From assembly GCA_027475525.1 (NCBI GenBank), contig JAMWFC010000049.1, forward strand, positions 1,297 through 65,296: 64,000 bases of DNA. The letters run 5' to 3'. The notes beneath the pieces were generated by a model. The model was not told the DNA's origin. It did not search any database and saw only the letters and a list, made by a program, of their open reading frames with translations. Within the stretch, counting starts at the first letter, position 1. Each line of letters begins with the position of its first letter. The translations under genes and the position numbers were made by a program. This document shows positions 26,865 through 37,550 of the stretch, in pieces. The DNA is from Macrolepiota albuminosa (Eukaryota; Basidiomycota; Agaricomycetes; Agaricales; Agaricaceae).

Positions 26865-29183
26865 ATGGCAAATCTCTTTTCTTCCTCATTTCCTCCATAT
26901 GACCCAACAGACAAATCCGGGTACGTTTGTAATTGAATCATAAGTGCGTCCTGACACAGGTTCCTCCAGTTTCTCGTACGTGATCACTCATGGATGATCG
27001 TGACAGATCCTGATGAAATCTTTGAAGGTATATTACGGTGGTCAAACGATGGCCAACCATCATCACTGCTGCAATAGACCAGCTATATAAAGACTGCCAC
27101 ATTCTTTCATTGGAGTCGCAAAGAGACGGGGCGGACCAAAGTACACTCAATGCGAAGATCGCAGAAGGCAAGGTCATTATTGAGAAGCTCAGCAAGCTCA
27201 AATACCAGATGGGCCGGGATCATCCACTGGAGTCGGTGCTATTCTCGACTCCTCCGCTTGATTATTTATCGTTTATCTCAGGCCCATCCCAGAGGATGGC
27301 GAGCCTGGGGTAGAAGTCTATAATCAAGAACTGGATCGCCTTGCCGGCCTAAATAAGAACACTTGGTTTACCTCTCCCTGGTTATACGCAGAGTGAGTGT
27401 TATCCCTTTAAGCGTGAGGTCCTCGTTGTAATGTTCATATTTCTAGATGTTATCTGTAAGCTCTAACGTTTAGCTCCATGATTCTTTTGACGCTCAAACG
27501 TGCATTAGCTATCGCCTTATACGTGCCCATTGCGCTATGACTATTCATTGGGCTACCTTTGATCCTTTCTTGTTCCAGAAGGTGTCTACTTTTTCGCATT
27601 CAGGAACATCTATCAGACGTACGTTTCTTGTTCTTCATCCACTGAATATAGCATAACGTCTATCGATGTTACTAGAGATTGCAGCAAGTATGTATGAGCT
27701 AGAGTCCGAAAAGAGCGCTTTGTACGGGGAGAAGCTTGCAATTTTGTTCCGAGAAATGCTTCAAATGTGCCTTTGGCAAGTGTCTTTCTATCGTGGTGTG
27801 ATGCTTTTGAGATTTACTGGTTTTCAAAGGGGAAACGCCACGGTAAGAGCTGAAGTTGTTCTACTAAGTAGTTTGGAGATGCCGTATCATACTATTGAAC
27901 CTCTGATAGGATCTATCTCTTCTCACCCATATGTCGGCCAGTGACATTATGCATTTACAAGCTGTTAGCAAGGACGCTCAAGCCTCAAGGCAGCCGTTCA
28001 TATTGAAAGATGACCAAGAACCCTTGTGGAAACATATCTCCTCTTTGGAAGCTGGTCGCATTGACTTTGTCCTCGATAATTGTAAATCCTGGTTTTCTTC
28101 TCTGTATTGACTTCAGCTCATCGACGCATCTATTATCAATCATCTAGCTGGTTTTGAAGCATGTCATCATAATTCACTCTTCCGCGTCATGGCTTACCTA
28201 ATTTGCTGTCTAGTTGTTTACAGACCTCGTATTTGCGGATTTTTTGGTTACTTACACACCACATGTCTCCACAGTCTACTTCCAGTTAGTCATAAAGTTG
28301 TTGCTAATTTCCATCAGCTCATAAATTCTTTTACTTCAAGTCCCAAGCTCATTCCTTGGTTTGTTTCGGACGTTACTCCACCTGACTTTCGACAAGCATT
28401 CACTTCCCTGCTTGATTCATCCTTTTTCCCCGTGCCCGTTGGAGATCCGTCAGCTCCTTCTTCAGAGCATCTGATACACATGGTTACCCGCTGGAAGAAG
28501 TATATGGAGCAAGGTGTATTCAATCTGTCGGTTCCATTTGATAGTTCACTTGGGGATCGTTCACCTATTGCGGAGTTTTGGACGTTGCCGTGGCCTTATT
28601 GGAACATGGAGCATCAAGCGCCCGAGTTGTTTGAGACTCTTCAGAAAAGTGATCTCGTTATTTTTAAGGTTCCTTTTTCTCATTCTCACGAACATTGACC
28701 TAACTTTCCTTTTAACATCAGGGCGATCTCAAGTAAGCTGAATTGAAGCGAATTTGTCTCATCGTCTGAATCTACTTACAGTTACCGAAAGTGGATATAC
28801 TTTTTTTGATCAAACGCAAGTTATTGATTTCCCTGCCTTAGGCTTGTTGGCGATGTCCGATGTCCGGCTTGGACATCTTTTGAAACGGCAATTGGTAAGT
28901 GACTTGTCTTTTCCTTATCTCATGATTCTCTCTGATATTTCGCCGATCGCTTTTAACGCGGCGCCTAGGTCCACTTGCCGGTTCGTTCCCTATACTGAGT
29001 CTGAGAACAAATAAGGCGGATGTTGTTGTTGGCGTTGAAAAGAGGATAGTAGAAACGCTGGATAGCAGTGATGAGAAGTGGAGAGTGGATGGGAGGTGAG
29101 AATATCGTCTTCGCCTCATGCGAATCGTCAGCGCTGATGATTTCAGGTATGCGTTGATATCGTTCCTCCCACGTAGGGGTTGA
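26865..29183 (+). CDS. ARMT1/DUF89-type damage-control phosphatase
   Basis: A multi-exon gene starting MANLFSSSFPPYDPTDKSG. DUF89 enzymes are metal-dependent phosphatases that remove damaged or surplus sugar phosphates. This subfamily (yeast YMR027W, human ARMT1) is cytosolic. Marks in order are RWPTIITAAIDQLYKD, ISKLKYQMGRDHPLE-like, TWFTSPWLYAECY, LYGEKLAILFREMLQMCLW, GNATDLSLL, RIDFVLDNAGFE, IPWFVSDVTPPDF and GDLNYRKLVGDV. Then come SFETAIGPLAGSFPILSLRTNKADVVVG (described in parts) and the end YALISFLPRRG. The GDLNYRK exon joins the next only if the donor is GTGGAT, an unusual form. Metal ligands Asn/Asp in GNATD and Asp-Asn in VLDN are kept. Confidence 0.88.
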
Positions 29184-29634
29184 TATCAAGTACAGCGGAT
29201 GAATAAAGGTCCTTGTCACAAGGTTTTCAATTGATTTATGATCCCTAATATGATGTGTATATGCATAATCATTGCAATCAGTTCTGTCCATGCCCAGACA
29301 GACAGTCTTAGGTGTGACGCGGTTCGCCCGGCCGGAACATGTATGCAGCAGTTGCTTCTCAATTGCTCGACATTCAGTAGCTTTGACTCTGGACTTCACG
29401 AAAAATCAACCTCTATGCATGAATCCTGCCAAACAGGGGAGACACTATTGCTATAAATGCCACGTAATGATTGATAAAAAAAAATACTCGGCGTCTTTGC
29501 AGGCGGCTGATGGAGGAAGATGGGCAAAAACAATGCTGGCATCCACCCATGTACGAGAACATTGTGACTTTTCCTTCCAGGCACGTGTCGTGGGGATATA
29601 AAGACGTCAACTCTAGTCTAAGAAGCATCCCCTC
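29184..29634. promoter_or_regulatory. Spacer and polyamine oxidase promoter
   Basis: No gene seen. A TATAAAG box at about 29596 lies about 39 bp before the ATG at 29635. Confidence 0.5.
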
Positions 29635-31566
29635 ATGCCGCTCGGTCTGGTGGCACTCCTTTTACTGTTTATAACTTTCTCTGCTGCGGTTACCGTTCGT
29701 GGACCATCGGATGGGAACCGTCATGTCGAAGTCCTCATTTTGGGCGGTGGAGTGGCTGGAGTAATAGCGGCGCGCACGTTTCATGAACAAGGCGTCGACG
29801 ATTTTCTTGTGGTTGAAGCACGAGACGAACTAGGCGGGCGTCTGAGAAGCACAACCTTCGGTGGGAAGACGATTGAACTCGGTGCTAACTGGATACAAGG
29901 AACACAGACGGGTAACGGACCTGAAAATCCGATCCTTACTCTTGCGAAGAAGCATAACCTTAAAACGCAGTTCAATGACCTGTTTGGTAGTCTGAGTACG
30001 TTTTTGCTCCCTATCCCACTGGACCGACTAACCTTGAGCATAAGCTACATATGATAACAATGGCGCTGTTGACTATCTAGACGTTGTCGACACCTCTGTC
30101 GATGCTTTTGTCAACCATACAGTCTACAGCGGTGAGGATATTAGACGGTTTATGAGAGTTAGAGGGACTTTGACGGATTTTTTATGTGCAGGCGCTCGGC
30201 TTACCCAGAATCTGGTAGATCTATCTTCAAGAAGCGTCTTTGACCTCGTCGGAGCGAAGCCTCGGGATGCACACGCTCAAGCAGCAGAGTATTATAACGT
30301 ATGACCTCTCGCATCTGGAAGTATTCCGTTTGATGCATGACACATAGATTGACTTCGAGTATGCTCAGAAACCTGACCAGAATTCTGCTATAGCAGGGTC
30401 TTGGGTACGTATAGAAAACACTTCGATTTGAATAAACACATATGCGTTTTTCAACTTGCTAGAACAACAACTTTACTTTTGATGCCGATCAAGGGGGATT
30501 TTCTGAGGATAACCTTCTCAGCATCGACCAGCGTGGCTTTAAGGCATTCATCCAAGAGGAGGCAAAGACATTTCTCAAGCCAAATCAGCTTCGTCTTAAT
30601 TCGACTGTTAGATCAATATCATGGTCAGGTTCTGGCGTAACAGTCACATTGAAGGATGGCACACAGATTTCTGCGAATTATGCTCTCTGCACCTTTAGTC
30701 TCGGCGTCCTCCAAAACGATGATGTTCACTTCATCCCCGAATTGCCAGGCATGGGTTTTCTGTTTTCTTGCACGCTGAAATTGACCCATTTTTGTTCTTA
30801 TTCTAGAATATAAACTTGAAGCCATAGCTAGCATGACAATGGCAACCTACACAAAGATTTTTCTGAAGTTCCCGAAGAAATTCTGGTTCGATACCGAGGT
30901 ATAAACTCGATGTATCAGTGCATTGATTTTTACGACTTATTCCACAACTCAAGATGGCACTTTACGCTGATCCAGAACGTGGGCGGTATCCTGTATGGCA
31001 AAGCCTTGATCACAAGCAGTTCTTGCCTGGATCAGGTATCATCTTCGTGACTGTCACTGTAAGGCTACCTCTATCTGAGATGTTCTAAGAATGTTTAATG
31101 CTCCTAGGGCGATTACTCTGAGAGAATCGAGGCATTGTCCGACTCACAAGTAAAGGCGGAAGTTCTGGACGTTCTTCAATTGATGCATCCCAATATCACT
31201 ATACCGGCTCCGCTGGACTTTTACTTCCCTCGTTGGCACTCTGACCCTCTTTATCGTGGCTCTTATTCCAATTGGCCACCGTCATTTGTGAAACAGCATT
31301 ACAATAACTTGAGGTCAAACGTTGGCAGGCTATACTTTGCTGGAGAAGCTACGGACATGAAATATTATGGTGAGTGATTGTGATGTACTAGAGAGTAACT
31401 ATGAATGACACGCTGCGGTCTCCACCCAGGGTTCCTTCATGGGGCATATTTTGAAGGCCTTGATGTCGCCAAGTCGATCATTAAGTGCATCAAGCATCAG
31501 GGCTGTGTGGAACTAGAGCACTTTGATAACACCAAGAATGCGATTCCGTATGATATACGGATTTAG
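29635..31566 (+). CDS. Secreted FAD-dependent polyamine/amine oxidase
   Basis: About nine exons. The N-terminus is a signal peptide (MPLGLVALLLLFITFSAAVTV). The FAD-binding loop HVEVLILGGGVAGVIAARTF is followed by VVEARDELGGRLRS and ELGANWIQGTQTGNGPENPI, which is the substrate-side GxNWIxG motif of polyamine oxidases. Later come FKAFIQEEA, CTFSLGVLQ, YTKIFLKFPKKFWF and the C-terminal FAD block RLYFAGEATDMKYYGFLHGAYFEG. The enzyme would oxidise spermine/spermidine-type amines and release hydrogen peroxide outside the cell or in the secretory system. The final residues after the FAD block carry one Cys pair. The ARMT1-like gene lies on the same strand upstream. Confidence 0.93.
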
Positions 31567-31952
31567 CTTATGCCTCCAAGCGTGTTAGCGTAGACGTAGA
31601 TCAGTTTTGTCTGGCGTTAGGCAAGAGTTGGGGACCAACGGAACAGTTGCGTGTAACACCCCATGATACAATACGAACTTCCCTTTGAATACGAACTCCC
31701 CTCTTGTAGGCAACTAGCTGTTGATCAAAAATTAATCATATGTTTGAAATGCTGTTCGCTTGTTCGTCGTTGGGTCACCAATTATAGAAAGTTATATAGT
31801 TACTTGGTTGGAGTGACGCAACCCTGATTTCCTTCTTTCCTTCTTTTCGCCGTGCATTGACTTGCACCGGGCGGCTGGTTCTTTCGATTAAGTACATTCT
31901 TTTCTGGTCAAACAAGTTCCGCGCTGGCACACGTCTTGTTTTTTCTCTCGAT
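31567..31952. other. Intergenic spacer
   Basis: No gene or repeat recognised. Confidence 0.5.
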
Positions 31953-34034
31953 ATGATCCTAAAAACTCGTCGCTGGAAACAAACTCGATGGTGGAGCAGG
32001 GTTAAGCTCATTGTTAGTCTATTCTTTGAGTAAGATTCTCAAATTTACGACTCCTCTGACTCCGTTCCACAGTATTCGAGAATCACGCTGAACCGTTTCA
32101 CGATATGGTACTTCCTATTCGCCCTGCTCAATTGTCTCGTCTTGGTCGTGCTGCAGGGGATCGCATTCGCCGACAACTCCAAGGTGTCTAGTGCAGTTCA
32201 TAACATAACCAGGGGTTTTAGTGTAGATTATGCTTCAGTACTCCATGGCACGGGAATGTGCCCGCCGTGGATTTGCACTAAGTTTCCCTCAAATGGACAA
32301 GATGATAAACGTTCGATTTTGGACTTGGATAGTATGAGCAAGGTCTGTACCACTGTCGAGGTGTCATTTAGGTTATTGATCTGCCTGCGCCTTCAAGATC
32401 CAAAATAGAGGTTTTGGCAATTCGAAGGACGATGACAACGAGGATTTTTGGCATCCAGACCGGCCTCCCACTGAAAACGACGATACTACTTCTAGCAAAA
32501 AACTCGGTGTTCCGAAGTGCGAAATCTTGATATTTATGTTCGACTACACGTGAGAAATGCCATATCAAGTGAAGGGTCCTTAACATTCTAATCTATTTCA
32601 TAGCTTGTCCCGCGAGACACGAGAAGAAATTGTCATTATGGTCTTCGACATCTGGCTTCTATCTCTGGGTTTCGTCACGGTTAGTTATTGTTTACATTCA
32701 ATAACGCGCCGGCGGATAATCAAAAGTAGGTAGTAAACGAGTCTCTTCCTCACCTCGGCGCGTCGCTTGTTGGCCATGTTCTCGGTACTGGTTGGGCTGC
32801 TTATCATCTCGCCTCGCACGGCCATCTCCAAAATTTGGAGGCATCCGTCATCAAGCATTGTGGCCCTCACTCGTGGAGTATTAGCCGGGTCCATGACGTA
32901 AGTTTTCATGAACGACTAGATGCGCCTACTTCAGCTCGTTCATTTGATGTTTGATCCAGAACCACATCGTAATCTTTGTTTTCAATCTTGTAGCTCTTGT
33001 AGCTCTGGCTTTTCTTTCGTTTAAGCTGTTCAAAGTTTATGCCTCACAGTCATTCAGCCGCATCGGGAGCTCTGCTACAGTTAGCAAGGTCTATAAGGTT
33101 GAATAAGACGCCAACACATACAAATAACCCTTCCTAACGTCTTGCCTATAGATTGTTCTTGTGTTTTCCGCCTGCTTACAGTTAGCGGCATTCTTCTCCT
33201 TGGCTTCCGCAAGCATATGGCTTGATCTTGTTGCCGTCATCCAACACTGGAGGAAGGGACAACAACTCCAGCTTTACTTCGTTGCATTCATACTCATAAT
33301 CTTGGTCTGGTTAAAAAATTATGTATAAAAACTGACCTAATGGATATTCTTAGCTCTCTTTGCCTTGGTTGTACTTGGTGAGTTCTGTATAAGTTGGAGA
33401 GTAGGAAGAGTAGTGCTGACCGATTACCGACGTTGGCATCAGGGTTGGGTTTCTGTTCGGAAGGAAGGCAGGCGACGGTTTTTGGTGTTTTCTCATATCT
33501 CCGTGTTTCTCGTCATCCTCTCTTCGTTGATGTTCTTTAGTGACCGTGCGTGATGATTTTGGTGTTTTCTCATATCTCCGTGTTTCTCGTCATCCTCTCT
33601 TCGTTGATGTTCTTTAGTGACCGTGCGTGATGATTATAAGATTACTGGTACTGGCTTATCTTTCCCTACAGTATATCAGTTTTCCTTTAAGACTTGGCCA
33701 TTCTTTGCCGTAACGACAGTCACTGCGTTTGTTCTTATTGTATCCACCGCGGTTCTGGGAGTCTGGTCCCGTATGAACTTTGGACGAGGGCTGTCCCAAT
33801 ATCGTACGGATGATGTCTGTTTTTTTTGGTTCTGGGAGTCTGGTCCCGTATGAACTTTGGACGAGGGCTGTCCCAATATCGTACGGATGATGTCTGTTTT
33901 TTTTTCTGCAGATTATAACTTTCGAATTTCCTAGTTGAAGCGACTGATGCACTTGACGAAATCAACTTTACACCGGAAACTTTTAGAAATGAATCCGAGA
34001 AGGCAATGCCTACCGTGCAATGGGGACCATATTG
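31953..34034 (+). CDS. Multi-pass membrane protein, basidiomycete hypothetical
   Basis: Family not recognised. It starts MILKTRRWKQTRWW, then an exon with a first transmembrane segment (WYFLFALLNCLVLVVLQGIAF). A lumenal loop with Cys pairs (GMCPPWICTKFP) and at least five more hydrophobic segments follow (around 32650, 32960-33010, 33150-33230, 33270-33320, 33690-33760). The soluble tail reads EATDALDEINFTPETFRNES and stops at 34034. Short introns with GT-AG ends separate each block. Two 77-bp duplications (33480-33633 and 33751-33904) lie inside and break the frame. The true 3' end could be later if a GTGCAA donor before 34020 is used. Confidence 0.65.
33480..33633. repeat. 77-bp exact tandem duplication C
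   Basis: 33480-33556 equals 33557-33633. In the membrane-protein gene, where it duplicates the exon end and intron start. Confidence 0.95.
33751..33904. repeat. 77-bp exact tandem duplication D
   Basis: 33751-33827 equals 33828-33904. Only 117 bp after duplication C; it repeats the coding block ending in a poly-T. Confidence 0.95.
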
Positions 34035-35294
34035 ATGGGAAACAAGTCCTACAAATGATCGCAGAATACATCAAGCAGCCGCAGGTCGCACACCAGCCAA
34101 CGTCGAAACGTCGGCGTGGACAATCCATCTATTCAGAGAAGAGCGGAATACCATTGAAACTCTCATCAACTCCGTCACTAATCCAGGAACGCGATTGGGC
34201 TGCGGCAGGAGAAAGATCTAGTGTACACAGGATTAACACCTTCAGTAGAGATCATTTGAAACCTCGGAGTGACGGCTACCAGCAGATTCAAACACCTACC
34301 ACTTCGGCTGGTGTGTCCTCCAAGAAATCTAGGGATCTCATCCCTTCACGCCATTCTTCTTTTGCGAGTCCGATGTCACCCTCTATGTACTTACCGCCGA
34401 GAGGCTTATCCATTTTACGTTCTGGATCTCGCCCGCCACAAGCTTCTGAAAGACTTGTCAAGGAAGGTTATACAGGAGAAGGCCCAGCTTTTTAGTGATA
34501 TGAGTTGATTCTTTACAGCTGTGTTGTTGGGAGTGGAGAGTTGGACAGTCTGGTACTGCTGTTGCTTTATGACTAGTGTTGCTGTATGGACTGGGACACT
34601 TGGATAGTCACCGTTACTTTTGTACAAACAATTAATCATCCTATTTTTTATTCCTCTTTCAAACGTTTAACCTCGAGCGAATTTTAAAGTTCTCGAAACG
34701 GACGGAGATAGATTTCTTTATCGAGCTCCTTCCATTTGATAATTTTTACTCGAGCGAATTTTAAAGTTCTCGAAACGGACGGAGATAGATTTCTTTATCG
34801 AGCTCCTTCCATTTGATAATTTTTACAGGTCAAGAGCTACTCGATGAAATAGGAAACCCTTTTATGAGAGGTGTAACGTTTCGAACTGGATTTTCCGAGT
34901 TACCTCAATTCACCCTGCCCGCGCAGCTGCAGCCTTCCCTTGTTCTGTTGTGCCGAATGAAGCGGGTTTTTATGTATTTCTGTAATTACGATAAACGTTA
35001 CTATGCCCTTTAGGAGTCAGATTTTGGTCGGCCTTTTATTCTGCCGCTGCCCAAAAGACTAAGTTTGTCCCGTACCATGAAAACTTGTTCTTTTCTTGAG
35101 CCTCAGTTTCGATGAAATCGGAGTTGTATTGAATGCTGGCCCTTGCCCTTTGATTTAATTATTCTCTGCCGACTTGTGGACCTAAGCTTCAATGATAGCT
35201 TACCCCTAACTGGACAAGCATGTTTCCTCATCCCCATCTGGCAGACGAGAGTTCTATATAGCTGACTCCAAGTCTTTGGTTTTCACGATACTCG
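34035..35294. other. Intergenic region with duplication E
   Basis: An open stretch at about 34080-34495 is rich in Ser and Pro but has no recognisable domain. It could be extra C-terminal exon sequence of the membrane protein. Nothing else is supported. Confidence 0.4.
34672..34825. repeat. 77-bp exact tandem duplication E
   Basis: 34672-34748 equals 34749-34825. Intergenic, showing that the phenomenon is not linked to coding sequence. Confidence 0.95.
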
Positions 35295-37505
35295 ATGCAA
35301 AGGGACTCGGTGACCGAGAGCAAGACGCCTCAGAAGAGGGATCTGACGGATGAAGAGTTGCTTACGTCGTTGGGCTACAAGCAGGAATTCAAGCGCGCAT
35401 TTGCACCGTTAGAGGTTAGCTTCTGAGAAAGGTTTATGCGCTTGATAATGTTTTGTGATCTTGTAGGTTTTTGGGATTGCGTTTTCGATTATTGGTTTGC
35501 TGCCTTCGGTTTATGCGCTTGATAATGTTTTGTGATCTTGTAGGTTTTTGGGATTGCGTTTTCGATTATTGGTTTGCTGCCTTCGATTGCGTCTGTTTTG
35601 TTTTATGCTATTCCGAATGGTGGCGGTCCGTCCATGGTTTGGGGGGTTAGTGATCATTTTTCGTGGATAACGTTATTTCTGCATGCTTCTTGATCTAGTG
35701 GCTCGTCGCGAGCATCTTTGACTTGGCTATTGGACTTTCCATGGGTGAATTAGCTTCCGCTGCACCGACGTCTGGAGGGGTAACTTGGCTTCCCTGTGGT
35801 GCTTCCGAGCTTCTCTGATATTCTCGGAAACTTTAGCTCTATTTTTGGACCTACAGTTTGTCCTCGCCGCGGTGGAAACTTTTGCTTTGCTGGATTGTTG
35901 GATGTCCGTTGTTCGCTTTTGCCCTTTGGTAATTCCTGAGATATCGGTTTAGATGCGAATACGATCGGTTCAATCGCCGCGGTCTCGTCGATCAACTGGG
36001 GGTGCGCCTTGCAGCTTATGGCGGCGGTTACTATCGGTTCAGGCGAGACGTTCGAGCCGACCTCTGCACAGACTTTGTATGTCCTTCGTGATGTGAGGAA
36101 AGGTGTTAATGTTTTTGCTAGTGGCGTTTTTGTCGCGATTTGTGTGGCTCATATTTTTATATGTTGCTTGGGGACAGACGTTCTTGCCAGGCTGCAGGGT
36201 GCTTATGTTGTCTTGAATCTTTTGTAGGTGTATTGACAATGGATTTGTATTGTTTTTTTTTTGACCGCAAGTTTAGGTTGTGTCTGGTTGTGGGGATTGC
36301 ATTGCCCATAGCCACGCCTGATGAATACAGGAATACGGCGAAATTCGCGTTGTGGGATTTTGTGAACCGTAATGCGCTCGTTTGGACTAGATTCAAAGTC
36401 TGATGTGGTGTCTAGTCAACCAGTGGCCCAATGGTTTTGCGTTTCTGATCAGCTTCAATGCACCGCTGTGGACCATCAGTGAGTCGGGTGATTCGGGGTT
36501 TATCATGGTTGCTCAACTGGGCAGGTGGATACGACGCGTGTGTGCACATCAGCGAGGAAGCGTCCAACGCTGCTGTTGCGGTTCCCTGGGCAATTGCCAT
36601 GGCTATAGGTATAGCTGGCATTGTTGGATGTTGTGCGTTGTCGCGTTGGATCCACTACTTTTGTTGACGGATGGATCAGTGATCAATATGTCGTTGGCGT
36701 TTTGTATGGGGACAGATCTGCAGGCGTTGAGTGATAGCAGCCAGCCTATGGCGCAGATATTCTTCCAGAGCTTTGGAAGGAGGGTCACGCTTCTTATTTG
36801 GGCGTTTATTGTGCTCGTTCAGTTGGTCGTTTTTTTTTGGTCTGTGACGCGTGTCGACGTCAATTCTCAGGTTCATGATGGGGTCGAGTATGGTAAATAT
36901 GCGTGCTGGACATTGTTTATGAAGACTAATGTACACAGTTGCTCGCTGCAAGCCGTCAGACGTTTGCATTCAGCCGCGACTCGGGTGCGTATCTGCGGAG
37001 TGGAAGATGATTGTTGCTTATGATGACAGCTCTTCCGTTGTCTTCGTGGCTGTATCGGATGAACAGCTACACGAAGACTCCCGTGAACACGGTGGTGTTT
37101 GACGGGTTGATAGGCATTGCGCTTGGTAGTCTTGTATTTGCGGGAGATGAGGCGATAAACGCAGTGTTTGCGATCTCGATCGTGGGGAACTATATTGCGT
37201 ATGGGATCCCGATCTGCGCGCGGTTCCTGGGGTCAAACAAGTTCGAGGCGGGGCGGTTTACGCTGGGGCCATTTGTAGGTTGTGTGCATGACATGGCGAG
37301 TTGTTTATGTATTTTGCAGAGCAGACCCGTGGCGACGGTGGCGGTGGGGTTCATGGTTGTGATGTCGGTTGTGCTATTGTTCCCGACGAGTGCGGGGACG
37401 ATGAACTACACGGTTGTGGTGCTGGGAGGGACGATGATAGGGTGTACGGTGTGGTTCTACATGTGGGGCAAGCATTGGTTCAGGGGACCAGTGATGATGA
37501 TGTAG
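35295..37505 (+). CDS. APC-superfamily amino-acid/GABA permease
   Basis: A plasma-membrane (or vacuolar) transporter of the fungal GABA/choline permease type with about 12 membrane segments. The soluble N-terminus ends in DLTDEELLTSLGYKQEFKRAFAPLE. Then come VFGIAFSIIGLLPSIASVLFYAIPNGGGPSMVWGW, IFDLAIGLSMGELASAAPTSGG-LYFW, WIVGYANTIGSIAAVSSINWG, YDACVHISEEASNAAVAVPW (a strongly diagnostic loop), SLAFCMGTDL, MGSSMLLAASRQTFAFSRD and PVNTVVF (segments given separately). Each join I tested uses a GT-AG intron. Duplication F (35431-35584) falls over the first intron/exon. Stop at 37505, only 45 bp before the next ATG. Confidence 0.85.
35431..35584. repeat. 77-bp exact tandem duplication F
   Basis: 35431-35507 equals 35508-35584. 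It repeats the end of the first permease intron and the start of exon 2. Confidence 0.95.
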
Positions 37506-37550
37506 CACGTGTGTTGCACAGCCCGAATTGAGACTCTGTGAGTGACTGCG

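Noticed and set aside
33935..34495. 186-codon frame after the membrane-protein gene
   Set aside because: Its first part overlaps, in another frame, the supported final exon ending at 34034; the rest is low complexity. It could at most add a C-terminal exon.
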